From an uncultured Prevotellaceae bacterium (GTDB taxonomy: Bacteria; Bacteroidota; Bacteroidia; Bacteroidales; Bacteroidaceae), in contig CASGAM010000020.1 in assembly GCA_949299545.1 (NCBI GenBank), positions 1 to 56,431 of the forward strand: a stretch of DNA of 56,431 bases, read 5' to 3'. The first letter of the stretch is position 1. Every line of letters starts with the position of its first letter. Below the pieces are notes generated by a model. It worked only from the letters and a program-made list of their open reading frames with translations. It ran no database searches and was not told where the DNA came from. Below, piece after piece: positions 19,156 through 28,999 of this stretch. Both the position numbers and the translations under genes were made by a program.

Positions 19156-19287
19156 CTATTTTTAAGGATAAACAAAAACAAAAAGTTGTTTTTTGAACAG
19201 TTTTTGCGGTCTTTTGGTGAATTAACATTCCAAAGTTGTACAACTCATGGGTTATGTTTAATTTTACACAAAAATAAGGATAACTTT

Positions 19288-20514
19288 ATGCGGTTAGTAG
19301 ATCGTTTCTTAAAATATGTGCGTTATAATACGCAATCAGACGGGCATAATGATGAATGCCCCAGTACCGGTGGTCAAATGGTTTTTCTTAACGCTTTGTA
19401 CGAGGAACTGGTTCAAATGGGTCTTTCAGATGTGGAGTTGGATGAACATGGCTATTTGTATGCGACATTGCCGTCCAATGTCGCAGAAAACGTTCCCGTG
19501 ATAGGTTTCATTGCGCATGTGGATACTTCTCCCGATTGTTCGGGCGAACATGTGGCGCCGCGTATCATTGAAGATTATGACGGCGGCGATATTGTTTTGT
19601 CACAAGCCGATGGAATCGTGACGCCTGTAGCCCGCTTTCCGGAACTGAAGGCGCATGTGGGAGAAACCCTGATAGTGACGGATGGGCACACATTGCTCGG
19701 GGCAGATGACAAAGCTGGTGTGGCCGAAATAGTTGAGGCTATGAATTATTTAATGGAACATCCGGAGATTAAACATGGCAAAATCAGAATTGCTTTCAAT
19801 CCTGATGAGGAGATAGGGCGCGGAGCCCATTTGTTTGATGTGGAAAAGTTCGGGTGTGATTGGGCTTATACGATGGATGGCGGAGAAGTGGGAGAACTGG
19901 AATACGAAAACTTCAACGCGGCTTTTGCAAAGGTCGTTTTCAGTGGCGTGAGCGTACATCCGGGATATGCCAAAGGGAAGATGCGTAACGCTGCCGGCCT
20001 GGCCGGTGAGTATATGGGACTGATGCCGAAGAATGAGGTTCCTGAAATGACGGAGAATTATGAAGGCTTTTTCCATTTGATAGAAATGGAAGGTAATGTT
20101 GAGCATGCCGTTTTATCATACATTATCCGTGACCATGACCGCAAAACGTTCGAACGCAGAAAGGAATTTATGAAGGAATTGGCTGACAGAATGAATGAAA
20201 AATACGGTTGTCAGGCCGTGTCTGTAGAATTGTCGGACCAGTATTATAACATGCGTGAGATGGTGGAGCCTTGTATGTATGTTGTGGATGTTGCCTGCGA
20301 AGCCATGTCTCAGGCTGGTGTACCGTGCCGTATAAAGGCTATAAGGGGAGGAACAGATGGCGCCCAACTGTCGTTCAAGGGTTTGCCTTGTCCCAATATT
20401 TTTGCGGGAGGGTTGAATTTTCATGGTCCGCATGAGTTGGTGCCGGTACAGAGTATGGAAAAAGCTGTCCGCACGATTGTGAAGATTGCCGAACTTGTTG
20501 CAAAAGGAGTTTGA
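19288..20514 (+). CDS. pepT: Peptidase T (tripeptidase, M20 family)
   Basis: Starting at ATG 19288 ([18 protein letters not shown]) gives 408 aa, the normal PepT length. The frame is open further upstream but the extra residues are not PepT-like. A weak SD-like AAGGA lies 7 nt upstream. PepT removes the N-terminal residue of tripeptides in the cytosol and needs two zinc ions. The metal and catalytic motifs are intact: [51 protein letters not shown] and [14 protein letters not shown]. The antiporter gene starts 13 bp after its stop, so the two probably share a transcript. Confidence 0.95.
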   Translation: MRLVDRFLKYVRYNTQSDGHNDECPSTGGQMVFLNALYEELVQMGLSDVELDEHGYLYATLPSNVAENVPVIGFIAHVDTSPDCSGEHVAPRIIEDYDGGDIVLSQADGIVTPVARFPELKAHVGETLIVTDGHTLLGADDKAGVAEIVEAMNYLMEHPEIKHGKIRIAFNPDEEIGRGAHLFDVEKFGCDWAYTMDGGEVGELEYENFNAAFAKVVFSGVSVHPGYAKGKMRNAAGLAGEYMGLMPKNEVPEMTENYEGFFHLIEMEGNVEHAVLSYIIRDHDRKTFERRKEFMKELADRMNEKYGCQAVSVELSDQYYNMREMVEPCMYVVDVACEAMSQAGVPCRIKAIRGGTDGAQLSFKGLPCPNIFAGGLNFHGPHELVPVQSMEKAVRTIVKIAELVAKGV

Positions 20515-20527
20515 TGGAGAACGCAGG

Positions 20528-22792
20528 ATGGAACAGATACCTACTTTGATACAGGATTTGGCGCTGATTCTTGCAGTAGCCGGACTCGTCACGCTCGTTT
20601 TCAAACGATTAAAACAACCTTTGGTCTTAGGCTATATTGTGGCCGGTTTCATTGCAGGACCTCATTTCTCATATACGCCTTCTGTGCAGGATACCCATAG
20701 CATAGAGGTTTGGGCACAGATTGGCGTGATAGCGTTGTTGTTTACGTTAGGGTTGGAATTCAGTTTCAAGAAAATCATTAAGATGGGTGGCGCTCCCGTG
20801 ATTGCAGCTTTGACGATTATTTTCTGCATGATTTTTTTAGGCAGTGCGGTAGGGCACTTTTTCGGGTGGGAACGTATGGACAGCATCTATCTTGGCGGAA
20901 TGTTGGCGATGTCTTCGACAACCATTATTTATAAAGCGTTTCAGGACTCCGGCGTCTTGCAGCAGCGTTTTGCGGGATTGGTGTTGAGCGTGTTGATACT
21001 TGAAGATATTTTGGCCATCGTTTTGATGGTGGTTTTGTCGACATTGGCTGTCAGTCATAATATTGAAGGCGGCGAGATGCTGTATGCACTGTTCCGCTTA
21101 TTGTTTTTCCTGGTGCTGTGGTTTGTGGTCGGATTGTATGTGCTTCCGTTGTTACTCCGCAAGTACAAGCGTTTTCTTAATGACGAAACATTACTCATCC
21201 TGTCATTGGCCTTATGCTTCGGCATGGCTGTTTTGGCGGTTTATACGGGCTTCAGTGCAGCCTTTGGATCGTTCGTTGTAGGTTCTATTTTGGCGGAAAC
21301 AATCGAAGCTGAACGGATAGAACATCTGGTCTCTCCGATAAAAGACTTGTTTGGCGCCATATTCTTTGTGTCCGTAGGCATGTTGGTGGATTTGAATGTA
21401 TTGGTTGAATATACGGTGCCGGTCATTGTGATTGTATTGACGATTATTTTCGGGCAGGCCATTTTTGGCTCTTTAGGTTTTGTCATGGCCGGCCAGCCGT
21501 TGAAAGAGGCGATGAAATGCGGTTTCAGTATGTCGCAGATCGGTGAGTTCGCTTTTATCATAGCCTCTTTGGGGACGAGTCTGGGCGTGACAAGTTCATT
21601 CCTGTATCCCATCGTGGTGGCCGTTTCGGTTATTACGACTTTTACCACTCCCTACATGTTGAAACTTGCGTCGCCTGCTTATGACGCGGTGTATCGCCTG
21701 ATGCCTGACAAGTGGAAATCGATGTTGGAACATATTACGTTGGGCGGATTTACGGTGGGACATCCGAGCTTGTGGAAGGCTTTGATTATGGCGATGTTGC
21801 GTCAGATGGTTGTCTTTACGATTCTTTCCGTTTCAATCATTACCTTGTCATTCCGTTTTTTCCTGCCTTTTTTACGGAGTGTTTTGCCTCATTGGTGGGC
21901 AAATGCCGTTTGTGGGGTGGTGACTTTGTTGGTGTTGTCTCCATTCTTGCGGAGTATTATGGCACGCGGTTGGCGTTCCCATATTTTCAAGGCTCTTTGG
22001 AAAGAGAACAGGACAAACCGTTTGCCGTTGATATTTACAATCATCGTGAGAAGTGTGTTGGTTTGCGGCCTGATTTTTTATGTCGTTCGTTATTTGGTGC
22101 CTTTTGCCGATGCATTGCTGTTGTTGTTTGCCGTTTTAATGGTCGTTGCCATACTGTTGTCAAGGCGGTTGAAAATTAATTCCATCAAGATGGAGAAAGT
22201 GTTTATGGAGAATTTGCGAAGCCGTGAATTGCACGAACGGCAGACCGGAAAGAAAAAACCCGGATATGCGGAGAGCCTGTTGACTCGTGACCTCCATATC
22301 GCCGATTTCGATTTGCCGGCAGAGTCCATTTGGGGTGGTCGTTTGTTGAAGGAGTTGAATTTGGGAAACCGTTACAATGTCCATATCGCTTCTATTATCA
22401 GAGGCAGCCGCAGGCTAAATATTCCTTGTGGCGATGACCGTTTATATCCGGGCGACCGTATTCAGGTGATTGGCACGGACCTTCAGTTGGATGCCTTTGC
22501 AAAAGCTTTGCAACAGACTCAGATTGTTGAAACGGACGATGAAGAAACGGATGATTTCGGCCGTGAAATGTTGCTAAAGCAGTTGGTTATCAGGGAGAAT
22601 TCCGAATTTATCGGTGAGAAACTCAAAGATAGCGGTTTGCGTAACCGTTATAATTGTATGATTGTCGGTTATGAAACGGAGGCAGGAGTATTGGAAGCGC
22701 CCAATCCCGACCGTGTTTTCCGTGCCGGAGATGTCGTATGGGTTGTTGGTGAACGGAATGCTTTGCGGGAGTTGATGTCCCGTTTCATCTAA
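20528..22792 (+). CDS. CPA2-type cation/proton antiporter with TrkA-C domains
   Basis: I start at ATG 20528 (MEQIPTLIQDLALIL), which has GGAG 8 nt upstream, giving 754 aa. Residues 5-380 form a KefB/CPA2 Na+(K+)/H+ exchanger with about 12 helices; LALILAVAGLVTLVFKRLKQP and LGYIVAGFIAGPH are typical. A second, smaller helix group (about 430-560) precedes two C-terminal TrkA-C-like domains (about 600-680 and 690-754), the second ending RAGDVVWVVGERNAL. TrkA-C domains usually sense ligands and gate K+ transport. No full NAD-binding TrkA-N domain is seen. It probably acts in pH or K+/Na+ homeostasis at the inner membrane. Confidence 0.9.
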   Translation: MEQIPTLIQDLALILAVAGLVTLVFKRLKQPLVLGYIVAGFIAGPHFSYTPSVQDTHSIEVWAQIGVIALLFTLGLEFSFKKIIKMGGAPVIAALTIIFCMIFLGSAVGHFFGWERMDSIYLGGMLAMSSTTIIYKAFQDSGVLQQRFAGLVLSVLILEDILAIVLMVVLSTLAVSHNIEGGEMLYALFRLLFFLVLWFVVGLYVLPLLLRKYKRFLNDETLLILSLALCFGMAVLAVYTGFSAAFGSFVVGSILAETIEAERIEHLVSPIKDLFGAIFFVSVGMLVDLNVLVEYTVPVIVIVLTIIFGQAIFGSLGFVMAGQPLKEAMKCGFSMSQIGEFAFIIASLGTSLGVTSSFLYPIVVAVSVITTFTTPYMLKLASPAYDAVYRLMPDKWKSMLEHITLGGFTVGHPSLWKALIMAMLRQMVVFTILSVSIITLSFRFFLPFLRSVLPHWWANAVCGVVTLLVLSPFLRSIMARGWRSHIFKALWKENRTNRLPLIFTIIVRSVLVCGLIFYVVRYLVPFADALLLLFAVLMVVAILLSRRLKINSIKMEKVFMENLRSRELHERQTGKKKPGYAESLLTRDLHIADFDLPAESIWGGRLLKELNLGNRYNVHIASIIRGSRRLNIPCGDDRLYPGDRIQVIGTDLQLDAFAKALQQTQIVETDDEETDDFGREMLLKQLVIRENSEFIGEKLKDSGLRNRYNCMIVGYETEAGVLEAPNPDRVFRAGDVVWVVGERNALRELMSRFI

Positions 22793-22869
22793 TTGTATAT
22801 TGGTCGAGGCGGTACTTGCTTTTAAATATTATATCCTGATTACGTGTTATTGCGTGAATTGTCTTGCCG

Positions 22870-23805
22870 TCAAGGATTGAGAAAATTTTTTCCGTAAATA
22901 AGGCGCGAAACGCCGCAAAGGTCCAGAAGTCGGGCAACGGTAAACGAGCCGGTTATGACGAATGCAACAGCGATGACTAAGAATAAGATGGCTGTAGAAT
23001 CAAACGCAAATAAAGGGACAAAATATTTTGCGAGCAGTGTGAAAATCGGAGAGAAGAGTAGGATGGCATAAGTATGTCGTCCAATGAAAAGCATCTGGTC
23101 CGGAACTTTGACGAGCCTGTATATATACAGGAACGCACTGAGAGTGAAGTAAACGATGAGAATGCCTTCTATTGAGCCGCGGTTGAAATTCTCAGGATTG
23201 GAAAAAAGGAATATGAGCGGTACAAACACGAGTGGGCTTCGAGAGAAGAATACTTTGTCTATATCTGCATTGAGTGAGCGCAAGGTGGCGCCTGCAAGGA
23301 AATACATTGCGTTGTCAAATGACAAGATGTTGAAATGCGGCGATGCTAATAAATAAAAAATGGTGCCGGTAAGTACAATACCGGCAATACCGGGCTTGAG
23401 CCGGTTCATGCAATAGTAACACGTTTCGCAGACAATCAGCGTGTGGATGAACCAATAGGGGCCGATGGGATGCAACAACAGTCTTTCAAAAAACAAGGTG
23501 ACCGTAAGCTGATCTATGTGTTCCCGGATGGGCAATATTGAAGCCATCACAATGTAACAGGCTTCCATGAGCAGATAGGGGACTGCCAGCCCGCGCAACG
23601 TCCTGAGAAAGTCCTTTGCGGGCTTCCTGACGTTGGCAAGGTATCCTGATAATAACAGGAATCCCGGCATGTGGAAAGTGTAGACAAGGTTCTTCAGGTA
23701 AGGATATTTGTCTCCGAAATAAACGAGATGGAACATTACCATCAGGATAATCAGGACACATTTCAGATAGTCAATCCCTAAGTTCCTCTTTGTCGTTGTC
23801 ACCAT
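22870..23805 (-). CDS. Acyltransferase 3 family membrane protein
   Basis: A 311-aa integral membrane acyltransferase with about 10 helices. The N-terminus GIDYLKCVLIILMVMFHLVY holds the family histidine in TM1, and TFHMPGFLLLSGYL is the next signature. Such proteins transfer acetyl or other acyl groups to sugars of surface polysaccharides, LPS or peptidoglycan; the acceptor here is unknown. The ATG overlaps the upstream nitroreductase stop by 7 nt (ATGGTGA), so translation is probably coupled. Confidence 0.88.
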   Translation of the reverse strand: MVTTTKRNLGIDYLKCVLIILMVMFHLVYFGDKYPYLKNLVYTFHMPGFLLLSGYLANVRKPAKDFLRTLRGLAVPYLLMEACYIVMASILPIREHIDQLTVTLFFERLLLHPIGPYWFIHTLIVCETCYYCMNRLKPGIAGIVLTGTIFYLLASPHFNILSFDNAMYFLAGATLRSLNADIDKVFFSRSPLVFVPLIFLFSNPENFNRGSIEGILIVYFTLSAFLYIYRLVKVPDQMLFIGRHTYAILLFSPIFTLLAKYFVPLFAFDSTAILFLVIAVAFVITGSFTVARLLDLCGVSRLIYGKNFLNP

Positions 23806-24308
23806 TCTTCCCAGGTTTCTTCTAAGTCTTTGCGCTGTTTTTCCGGTATCTCGCTGCTGGCGGGATAGCCTACCGGGATGATGGCTACCGGTTCCCAGCC
23901 TTCACCAAAACTGAAAAGTTCTTGTATCAGTTGGGTGCGGAAGTTACACACCCAGCAAGTGCCAAGTCCGCGGGCTGCGGCAGCGAGGCATAAGTGTTCC
24001 ACCGCGATGGCCACGTCGATATCGGCATGGTTTTTGTTGTCGTAACGTCTGGTCCAGGCCATGTTCTCATTCTTGCATGCGATGATGTAGAGCGGTGCCT
24101 CTTTGAACCACGGCTTGTCATAGCATTGCTGTAGTTTCTCCCTGTCCTCGCTTTTGGTGATGGTGATAAACTTCCACGGCTGGCGGTTTACGGCAGACGG
24201 CGCCATCATGACGCACTCTTTGATAAATGCTATTTCTTCGGCCGGGATGGCTTCAGGTTTGTATGCTCTTACGGAATAACGTGCCCGGCACAATTCTTTA
24301 AAATCCAT
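23799..24308 (-). CDS. Nitroreductase-family flavoprotein
   Basis: I start at ATG 24308 (MDFKELCRARYSVRAYKP), giving 169 aa; 17 more upstream codons are open but not family-like. The family signatures RARYSVRAYKPEAIP, MMAPSAVNRQPWKFI and GLGTCWVCNF are present. It should be a dimeric FMN-dependent NAD(P)H oxidoreductase in the cytosol. Its natural substrate cannot be told; close Bacteroidales proteins are simply called nitroreductases. It is the first gene of a two-gene unit with the overlapping acyltransferase. Confidence 0.92.
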   Translation of the reverse strand: MDFKELCRARYSVRAYKPEAIPAEEIAFIKECVMMAPSAVNRQPWKFITITKSEDREKLQQCYDKPWFKEAPLYIIACKNENMAWTRRYDNKNHADIDVAIAVEHLCLAAAARGLGTCWVCNFRTQLIQELFSFGEGWEPVAIIPVGYPASSEIPEKQRKDLEETWEEW

Positions 24309-24429
24309 AGTTGTTATTGTTATTGGTTGCTGTAAAGGTACTATAAAAAATGCAAACACGCAGGCCGTTCCTCGATAAATCGTTCAGGCGTGTATGAAAA
24401 ACGTGCGGTGTTCATTCCTTTTGTCTGCT

Positions 24430-25647
24430 TTATCGGTTGCCGGTTTGTATCTTGTGCGTGCGTATGAGCGCATGTGTATTGTCGGCCAGCGTCGTGGCAA
24501 ACAAGTAAACATCGCCGCCGTCTTTCAGCTTGAGCCGTTTGCGCAGTTCGCTCACATCGGCCGGGAAATTGCGTACGGTAAGGTTCGCTTTGTCAAGGCT
24601 GCCTGTTAATTGTTTTATGCTTGCTTTTGAGAAATTGCCGCAGGCGTCGATCTGAAAAGAGCGGCCGGGAAATGTTTCCGCCAACCGGTCGGAAGTGTAC
24701 AGGTGGCTGTTCGGATGCAGCTTTTTTAATCCGAACCTGCAGGCAATGCTTTTAAAGGCTCCGGCTTTAAGGATGCCTGCATGGGGTTCGTACAGGTAGT
24801 TCCCCAACTCTTTTGCATAGTTGCAGACCGCACTTTGTTCTTCCGCAGGAGAGAAGGTGTAGGACGGGTAGCTGCGCCCTAAGTTGATGCAGTGGCACGT
24901 GTAATCTGTGTCTTGTTTGTGATTGTCGGTGATAAGCAAGAGTTCCTTACATTCGTCTTGCAGGCATACGACGTGGACCTCACTGACATGGTGCAGGGCA
25001 GAGGCGGCGTGTGAGATGTCAAGCAGTGGCGATAACTTGAACATGCAGAAGCGCGTTTTCTTTTCCAGTGTTTCCTGTAGTTTACCCAGGTCAGGGTCGC
25101 AGTCCGTAATCAGGACGGTTTTTCGTCCGGTGGCATCGCGCCTGGCCGGGTCGGCATAGCATACAGACATGTTGTCCATGTTTGTTATGGCCTCGGCGCA
25201 GTCTGCCTGTATGACCTGTGCCTGCGTCAATCCCAAAATGCTGAAATTGTGCTTTGCCAACTGGCATAGCCTGTCCTGGCGTTCTATGTAAACAGCTTCC
25301 TTGAACAGGGCGGATAGATAACTGAAATCGATGCCGAACCCACCTGTAATGTCAACGAATTTGGTTGCAGGTATGCCGGCTTCATGGAGCAGCCGTTTGA
25401 TGACGGTTTGTTTGTAACATGCGGTTTCTTCGGACGAACATTGCTCAAGTGAAACTTTTGGTGGAAAGACAATACCGTCGTTTGCAGCCCATTCCGGTAA
25501 CTTCCTTGCAGCAACCTGTCGGCCTTCGATTTGTATGAGTGCTGTTTGAAAGTCTATTTCCGCGTCGGCAGGTTTTTTCAGGGCTAATGCTTTGGGGTTA
25601 TCGTGGGCGTGTTCACGGATGAATTTGAGCGTTTTTTCGTTAATCAT
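24430..25647 (-). CDS. SAM-dependent methyltransferase with THUMP-like domain
   Basis: A 405-aa protein. The middle carries a Rossmann methyltransferase core: FVDITGGFGIDFSYLSALF (SAM motif I), YIERQDRLCQLAKHNF and CYADPARRDATGRK in the active-site loop position. The C-terminal part (about 310-405, LKKLHPNSHLYTSD...FPADVSELRKRLKLKDGGDVYLFA) matches the THUMP-like domain found in a Bacteroidota family. The fold suggests modification of an RNA or other macromolecule, but the target is not known to me. It is transcribed alone from a good promoter at 25673-25703. Confidence 0.85.
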   Translation of the reverse strand: MINEKTLKFIREHAHDNPKALALKKPADAEIDFQTALIQIEGRQVAARKLPEWAANDGIVFPPKVSLEQCSSEETACYKQTVIKRLLHEAGIPATKFVDITGGFGIDFSYLSALFKEAVYIERQDRLCQLAKHNFSILGLTQAQVIQADCAEAITNMDNMSVCYADPARRDATGRKTVLITDCDPDLGKLQETLEKKTRFCMFKLSPLLDISHAASALHHVSEVHVVCLQDECKELLLITDNHKQDTDYTCHCINLGRSYPSYTFSPAEEQSAVCNYAKELGNYLYEPHAGILKAGAFKSIACRFGLKKLHPNSHLYTSDRLAETFPGRSFQIDACGNFSKASIKQLTGSLDKANLTVRNFPADVSELRKRLKLKDGGDVYLFATTLADNTHALIRTHKIQTGNR

Positions 25648-25672
25648 GTATAGGAGACTGTTTAACCATAGT

Positions 25673-25703
25673 CAAAGGTATGTTTTTTTTGTGAACTTTC
25701 AAA
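25673..25703 (-). promoter_or_regulatory. Promoter of the THUMP-like methyltransferase gene
   Basis: Minus-strand TTTG (25703-25700), a 19-bp spacer and TACCTTTG (25680-25673) match the Bacteroidota consensus exactly. The ATG is at 25647, so the leader would be about 20 nt. Confidence 0.75.
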
Positions 25704-25747
25704 TAGATGTTTAGGCAAATGCCCGCCGGTATTTTATTGGTATATTG

Positions 25748-25778
25748 TTTGATTAGTGAATCGAATTGTTTATTTTTG
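25748..25778 (+). promoter_or_regulatory. Promoter of the GH43 gene
   Basis: TTTG (25748-25751), a 19-bp spacer and TATTTTTG (25771-25778) match the Bacteroidota consensus exactly. The predicted start is near 25785, about 24 nt before the ATG at 25809. Confidence 0.75.
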
Positions 25779-25808
25779 CATGTGTTAAACTAATGAATGT
25801 GAAAAACT

Positions 25809-28691
25809 ATGGAAGGGCTTCTCAGAAGAACGTTCATGTTTGCGGCTCTTGTATTGCCGGCCGGATTGTCCGCAAATACGGAACGTGTGCAATTGTCTGA
25901 TTATGATGTGCGTGACAAATATACGACGGAAAATTTTGCACGTACCAGTGTACATGATCCGTCGGTGGTTTATGACCAGCAGAGCGGCCGATATTATATT
26001 TTCGGTTCTCACATGGCTACTGCATATTCTGCCAATCTTCAGGATTGGACTTGGGTAAACATGTCGTGGGGAACCGTTGACGGGAATACAGACCAAGTAA
26101 CAGGTGGAGTCTTACCGGCTGATGCGTTCGTAAACAATCGGATAACATCCATCAGGATAGGTGGTGTCGACCGGGCTTTTGGAGATTATGATGCTGCGGC
26201 ATGGATCTGTGCCTTGGGCGATGGCGACGACAGCGACGGTTCCCTGACGGACTGGACGGTTGACGGCAACATGTGGGCGCCTGACGTGGTGTATAATCCC
26301 ATTATGGGCAAGTGGTGCCAGTATCTTAGTCTGAACGGTCCCAAGTGGAATTCGTGTATCGTCTTGCTGACGGCCGATAAGCTGGAAGGGCCGTATGTAT
26401 ATGAAGGACCGGTTGTTTTTACCGGTTTCCGGAACAATACGGATGAGAGAATCTCATATAAAAAGACTGATCTGGAACTTGTTTTGGGATCCCAGGATGT
26501 TTTGCCCGAACGTTACAACAAAGGTGAAGGGTGGGGCAGTTTCTGGCCGCACGCCATTGACCCGTGTGTTTTTTATGATGAAGAGGGAAACTTGCTCATG
26601 GCTTATGGCTCATGGTCAGGCGGCATCTTCATGCTGGAACTGGACGAGCAGACGGGACTGCGCGATTACGATGTCAAGTATGAGAGTGATTATGATGCTT
26701 TGCAGGGGAACCTGACCTCAGATGCTTATTTCGGTAAAAAAATAGCCGGTGGCTTTTATGTGTCGGGCGAAGGGCCTTACATCGAGTACATAGACGGATA
26801 TTATTATTTATTTATGAGCTATGGCGGATTCGAGCCCGACGGTGGTTATGAGATGCGTATCTTTCGTTCGGAGAATCCGGACGGCCCGTATGTCGACTTG
26901 AACGGCATCGACGCCCGTTTCAACCGTTATGTCCTGAACTATGGATTGAACTCGGATACGCGAGGAGAGAAACTGATGGGATATTATAACAACTGGGGAT
27001 TCATGACTGTCGGAGAATGCAGTCAGGGGCATAATTCCGTGATTGCGGCTCCCGACGGAAATACATATCTGGTTTATCATACAAAATTCAATGACGGGAC
27101 CGCAGGGCATCAGGTCAGAGTGCATCAGTTATATAAAAACCGGAACGGATGGTTGGTGGCAGCTCCTTTTGAATATCAGGGCGAAACTGCCGGCGACGCG
27201 GATATCGCAAACGGAACTGCTTTCACTGGTGAGGTCGCCGGGGATTATAAAATACTCACGCATCCCTATGGCATGGATCATAGGAATTTCCAGGAGTCGC
27301 AGCCGGTCAAGGTGACGCTTCATGAGGACGGTTCTGTCAGCGGCGCATATAGTGGCACGTGGGAACAAGTGGACGGCACTGATTTCTTCACATTGAAAAT
27401 AGGCAATGACACGTACGAAGGGGTTCTGGTGGAACAAAGTATGGAGCCGACGACCATCAAGGCGCTTTGCTTTACGGCTTGCAACGGACGTGGCGTGAAT
27501 GTCTGGGGTTATAAGATGTTGCCGGACTATGCCGTGGCCTATGTGGTCAACAATCTCGCATTGCCTTTCAGGGACGGACAGACAGTCAACAAACATTTAA
27601 GCCTCTATGACATGAAACTGCCGGAAGATGTAACCGTGGAGTGGACGTCCGACAAGCCGGAGATTATCAGCCATACGGGGATTTATAACCCGTCCGGGCT
27701 TGAAGAAGATACGGATGTGAATCTGACGCTGACCATCAGCAGCGGACAGTTCTACTGGACCAAGACTTATCAGGTCGTGGCAAAAATGGAATCTGTTCCG
27801 GCCGGTGATTATCTGACAGGACTGAAAGCCTATTACGGGTTCGACGAAACACCGTTTGTGAATGCTTATAACATCGAAGAAGAGGCTTCACCCTCTCATT
27901 TCGGTACGGGGCTTGTTCCTGTCATGGAGGTCGACCGCTCACGTCCCGGCAGTGTCCTGCACCAGTATTTCGGCATTTCCGGGAACAACAGTTACACTCG
28001 TATGCACAATGCACTGGAAGGTGATGCCGGGAACGGAGTCACCATCTCCATGTGGGTCAAACGTTCGGACGATGTCGCTTACGACGCCTTGTGGAGTTTC
28101 TACGATGAGAGTGCAGGAAAACGTCTTTATTTTACGGGGAATGCTTACATCGGATATAACGACGGCACTAACTGGCTCGACATAGACCATCCCTCAAAGT
28201 CGGCCGATATACATATTCCTGTTGGCGAATGGTCGCACATCGTTGTTACGGTAAGCAATAGCGCCATATCAACTTATATTGACGGGACAAAGCAAAGGAG
28301 CCAGATTTATGAGGGTGCGTGTGATGGTGGAACAGTGAGTTCGTCGAGTGGTTTTGATTACCAGTTGATGATTGATTTTATTAACCGCTGTCCTGACTTT
28401 TATCTCGGCCATGGTTCTTTCTGGGGTAGTGTGGACGTGAAGATTGATGATGTGATGTTATATAACCGTGTACTGTCATCTGCCGATATACGGGCTCTCA
28501 ATACGATGGGTAACCGTGTGACTGATTTCACTGTCGGCGAAGGCGGAACTGGTATTGAAGAAACATTTGTCGGGGACTTCCCGGTTTCTGACGGTATGAT
28601 ATACGATTTGTCAGGCAGGCGTGTCAACACACCGGTTGCTCCCGGTGTATATATCAGGAACGGGAAAAAATATGTCGTGAACGGCCGATAA
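25809..28691 (+). CDS. GH43 secreted enzyme with LamG domain, probable arabinan-active
   Basis: A 960-aa secreted protein with a signal peptide (cleavage near LSANTE). The five-bladed GH43 propeller spans about 30-480. The catalytic base Asp is in TSVHDPSVVYD, the pKa-modulating Asp in NMWAPDVVYNP and the acid Glu in VSGEGPYIEYIDGYYY. The HDPSV and APDV contexts resemble endo-arabinanases, so arabinan is the likeliest substrate. A beta domain follows (to about 575), then an Ig-like segment (VEWTSDKPEIISHTGIYNP), a LamG sandwich (about 690-900; TISMWVKRSDDVAYD, HIVVTVSNSAISTYIDG) and a C-terminal tail with MIYDLSGRRVNTP...GVYIRNGKK. No SusC/SusD pair is nearby. Confidence 0.88.
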   Translation: MEGLLRRTFMFAALVLPAGLSANTERVQLSDYDVRDKYTTENFARTSVHDPSVVYDQQSGRYYIFGSHMATAYSANLQDWTWVNMSWGTVDGNTDQVTGGVLPADAFVNNRITSIRIGGVDRAFGDYDAAAWICALGDGDDSDGSLTDWTVDGNMWAPDVVYNPIMGKWCQYLSLNGPKWNSCIVLLTADKLEGPYVYEGPVVFTGFRNNTDERISYKKTDLELVLGSQDVLPERYNKGEGWGSFWPHAIDPCVFYDEEGNLLMAYGSWSGGIFMLELDEQTGLRDYDVKYESDYDALQGNLTSDAYFGKKIAGGFYVSGEGPYIEYIDGYYYLFMSYGGFEPDGGYEMRIFRSENPDGPYVDLNGIDARFNRYVLNYGLNSDTRGEKLMGYYNNWGFMTVGECSQGHNSVIAAPDGNTYLVYHTKFNDGTAGHQVRVHQLYKNRNGWLVAAPFEYQGETAGDADIANGTAFTGEVAGDYKILTHPYGMDHRNFQESQPVKVTLHEDGSVSGAYSGTWEQVDGTDFFTLKIGNDTYEGVLVEQSMEPTTIKALCFTACNGRGVNVWGYKMLPDYAVAYVVNNLALPFRDGQTVNKHLSLYDMKLPEDVTVEWTSDKPEIISHTGIYNPSGLEEDTDVNLTLTISSGQFYWTKTYQVVAKMESVPAGDYLTGLKAYYGFDETPFVNAYNIEEEASPSHFGTGLVPVMEVDRSRPGSVLHQYFGISGNNSYTRMHNALEGDAGNGVTISMWVKRSDDVAYDALWSFYDESAGKRLYFTGNAYIGYNDGTNWLDIDHPSKSADIHIPVGEWSHIVVTVSNSAISTYIDGTKQRSQIYEGACDGGTVSSSSGFDYQLMIDFINRCPDFYLGHGSFWGSVDVKIDDVMLYNRVLSSADIRALNTMGNRVTDFTVGEGGTGIEETFVGDFPVSDGMIYDLSGRRVNTPVAPGVYIRNGKKYVVNGR

Positions 28692-28999
28692 ATTCGAGAG
28701 TGGCTCGTTGTCCTGAAAGTTGTGAGGGGAGCCTGTTTCTTTGCAACAAAAGGTGTAAATCAAGAATTTGCGAGATTTAACCTTTTTTATACCCAGAAAT
28801 CTCTATTTGTTTTATTGGGGTTAATTATTGAGGTGTTATGCAAATCTATATATATGGAACAGTTTACATAAAATTATTTTTTAATACAGAACCATAAAAA
28901 TTCAGTCTATATTTTGTTGAATACGTTACAGTTGGCTAATTTTATGGATCAAACAAAAAGTATACTTATTGTGTCAAGCTATTTATATAAAAACTAAAT
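28692..28999. other. Intergenic region, GH43 to GNAT
   Basis: About 310 bp, strongly AT-rich in the second half. It holds the GH43 terminator (28748-28788). The DNA between 28800 and 28999 drops in GC compared with the GH43 gene, as does the following GNAT gene. I could not identify a clear promoter for the GNAT. Confidence 0.5.
28748..28788 (+). terminator. Terminator of the GH43 gene
   Basis: AAAAGGTGTAAATC (28748-28761) pairs with GATTTAACCTTTT (28774-28786), with a small internal bulge and a 12-nt loop. Six Ts follow the CC (28783-28788), as in an intrinsic terminator, about 55 nt after the stop. Confidence 0.7.

Noticed and set aside
12217-28691. Classical polysaccharide utilisation locus
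   Set aside because: No SusC/SusD-like genes or hybrid sensor; the two glycosidases are separated by unrelated housekeeping genes.
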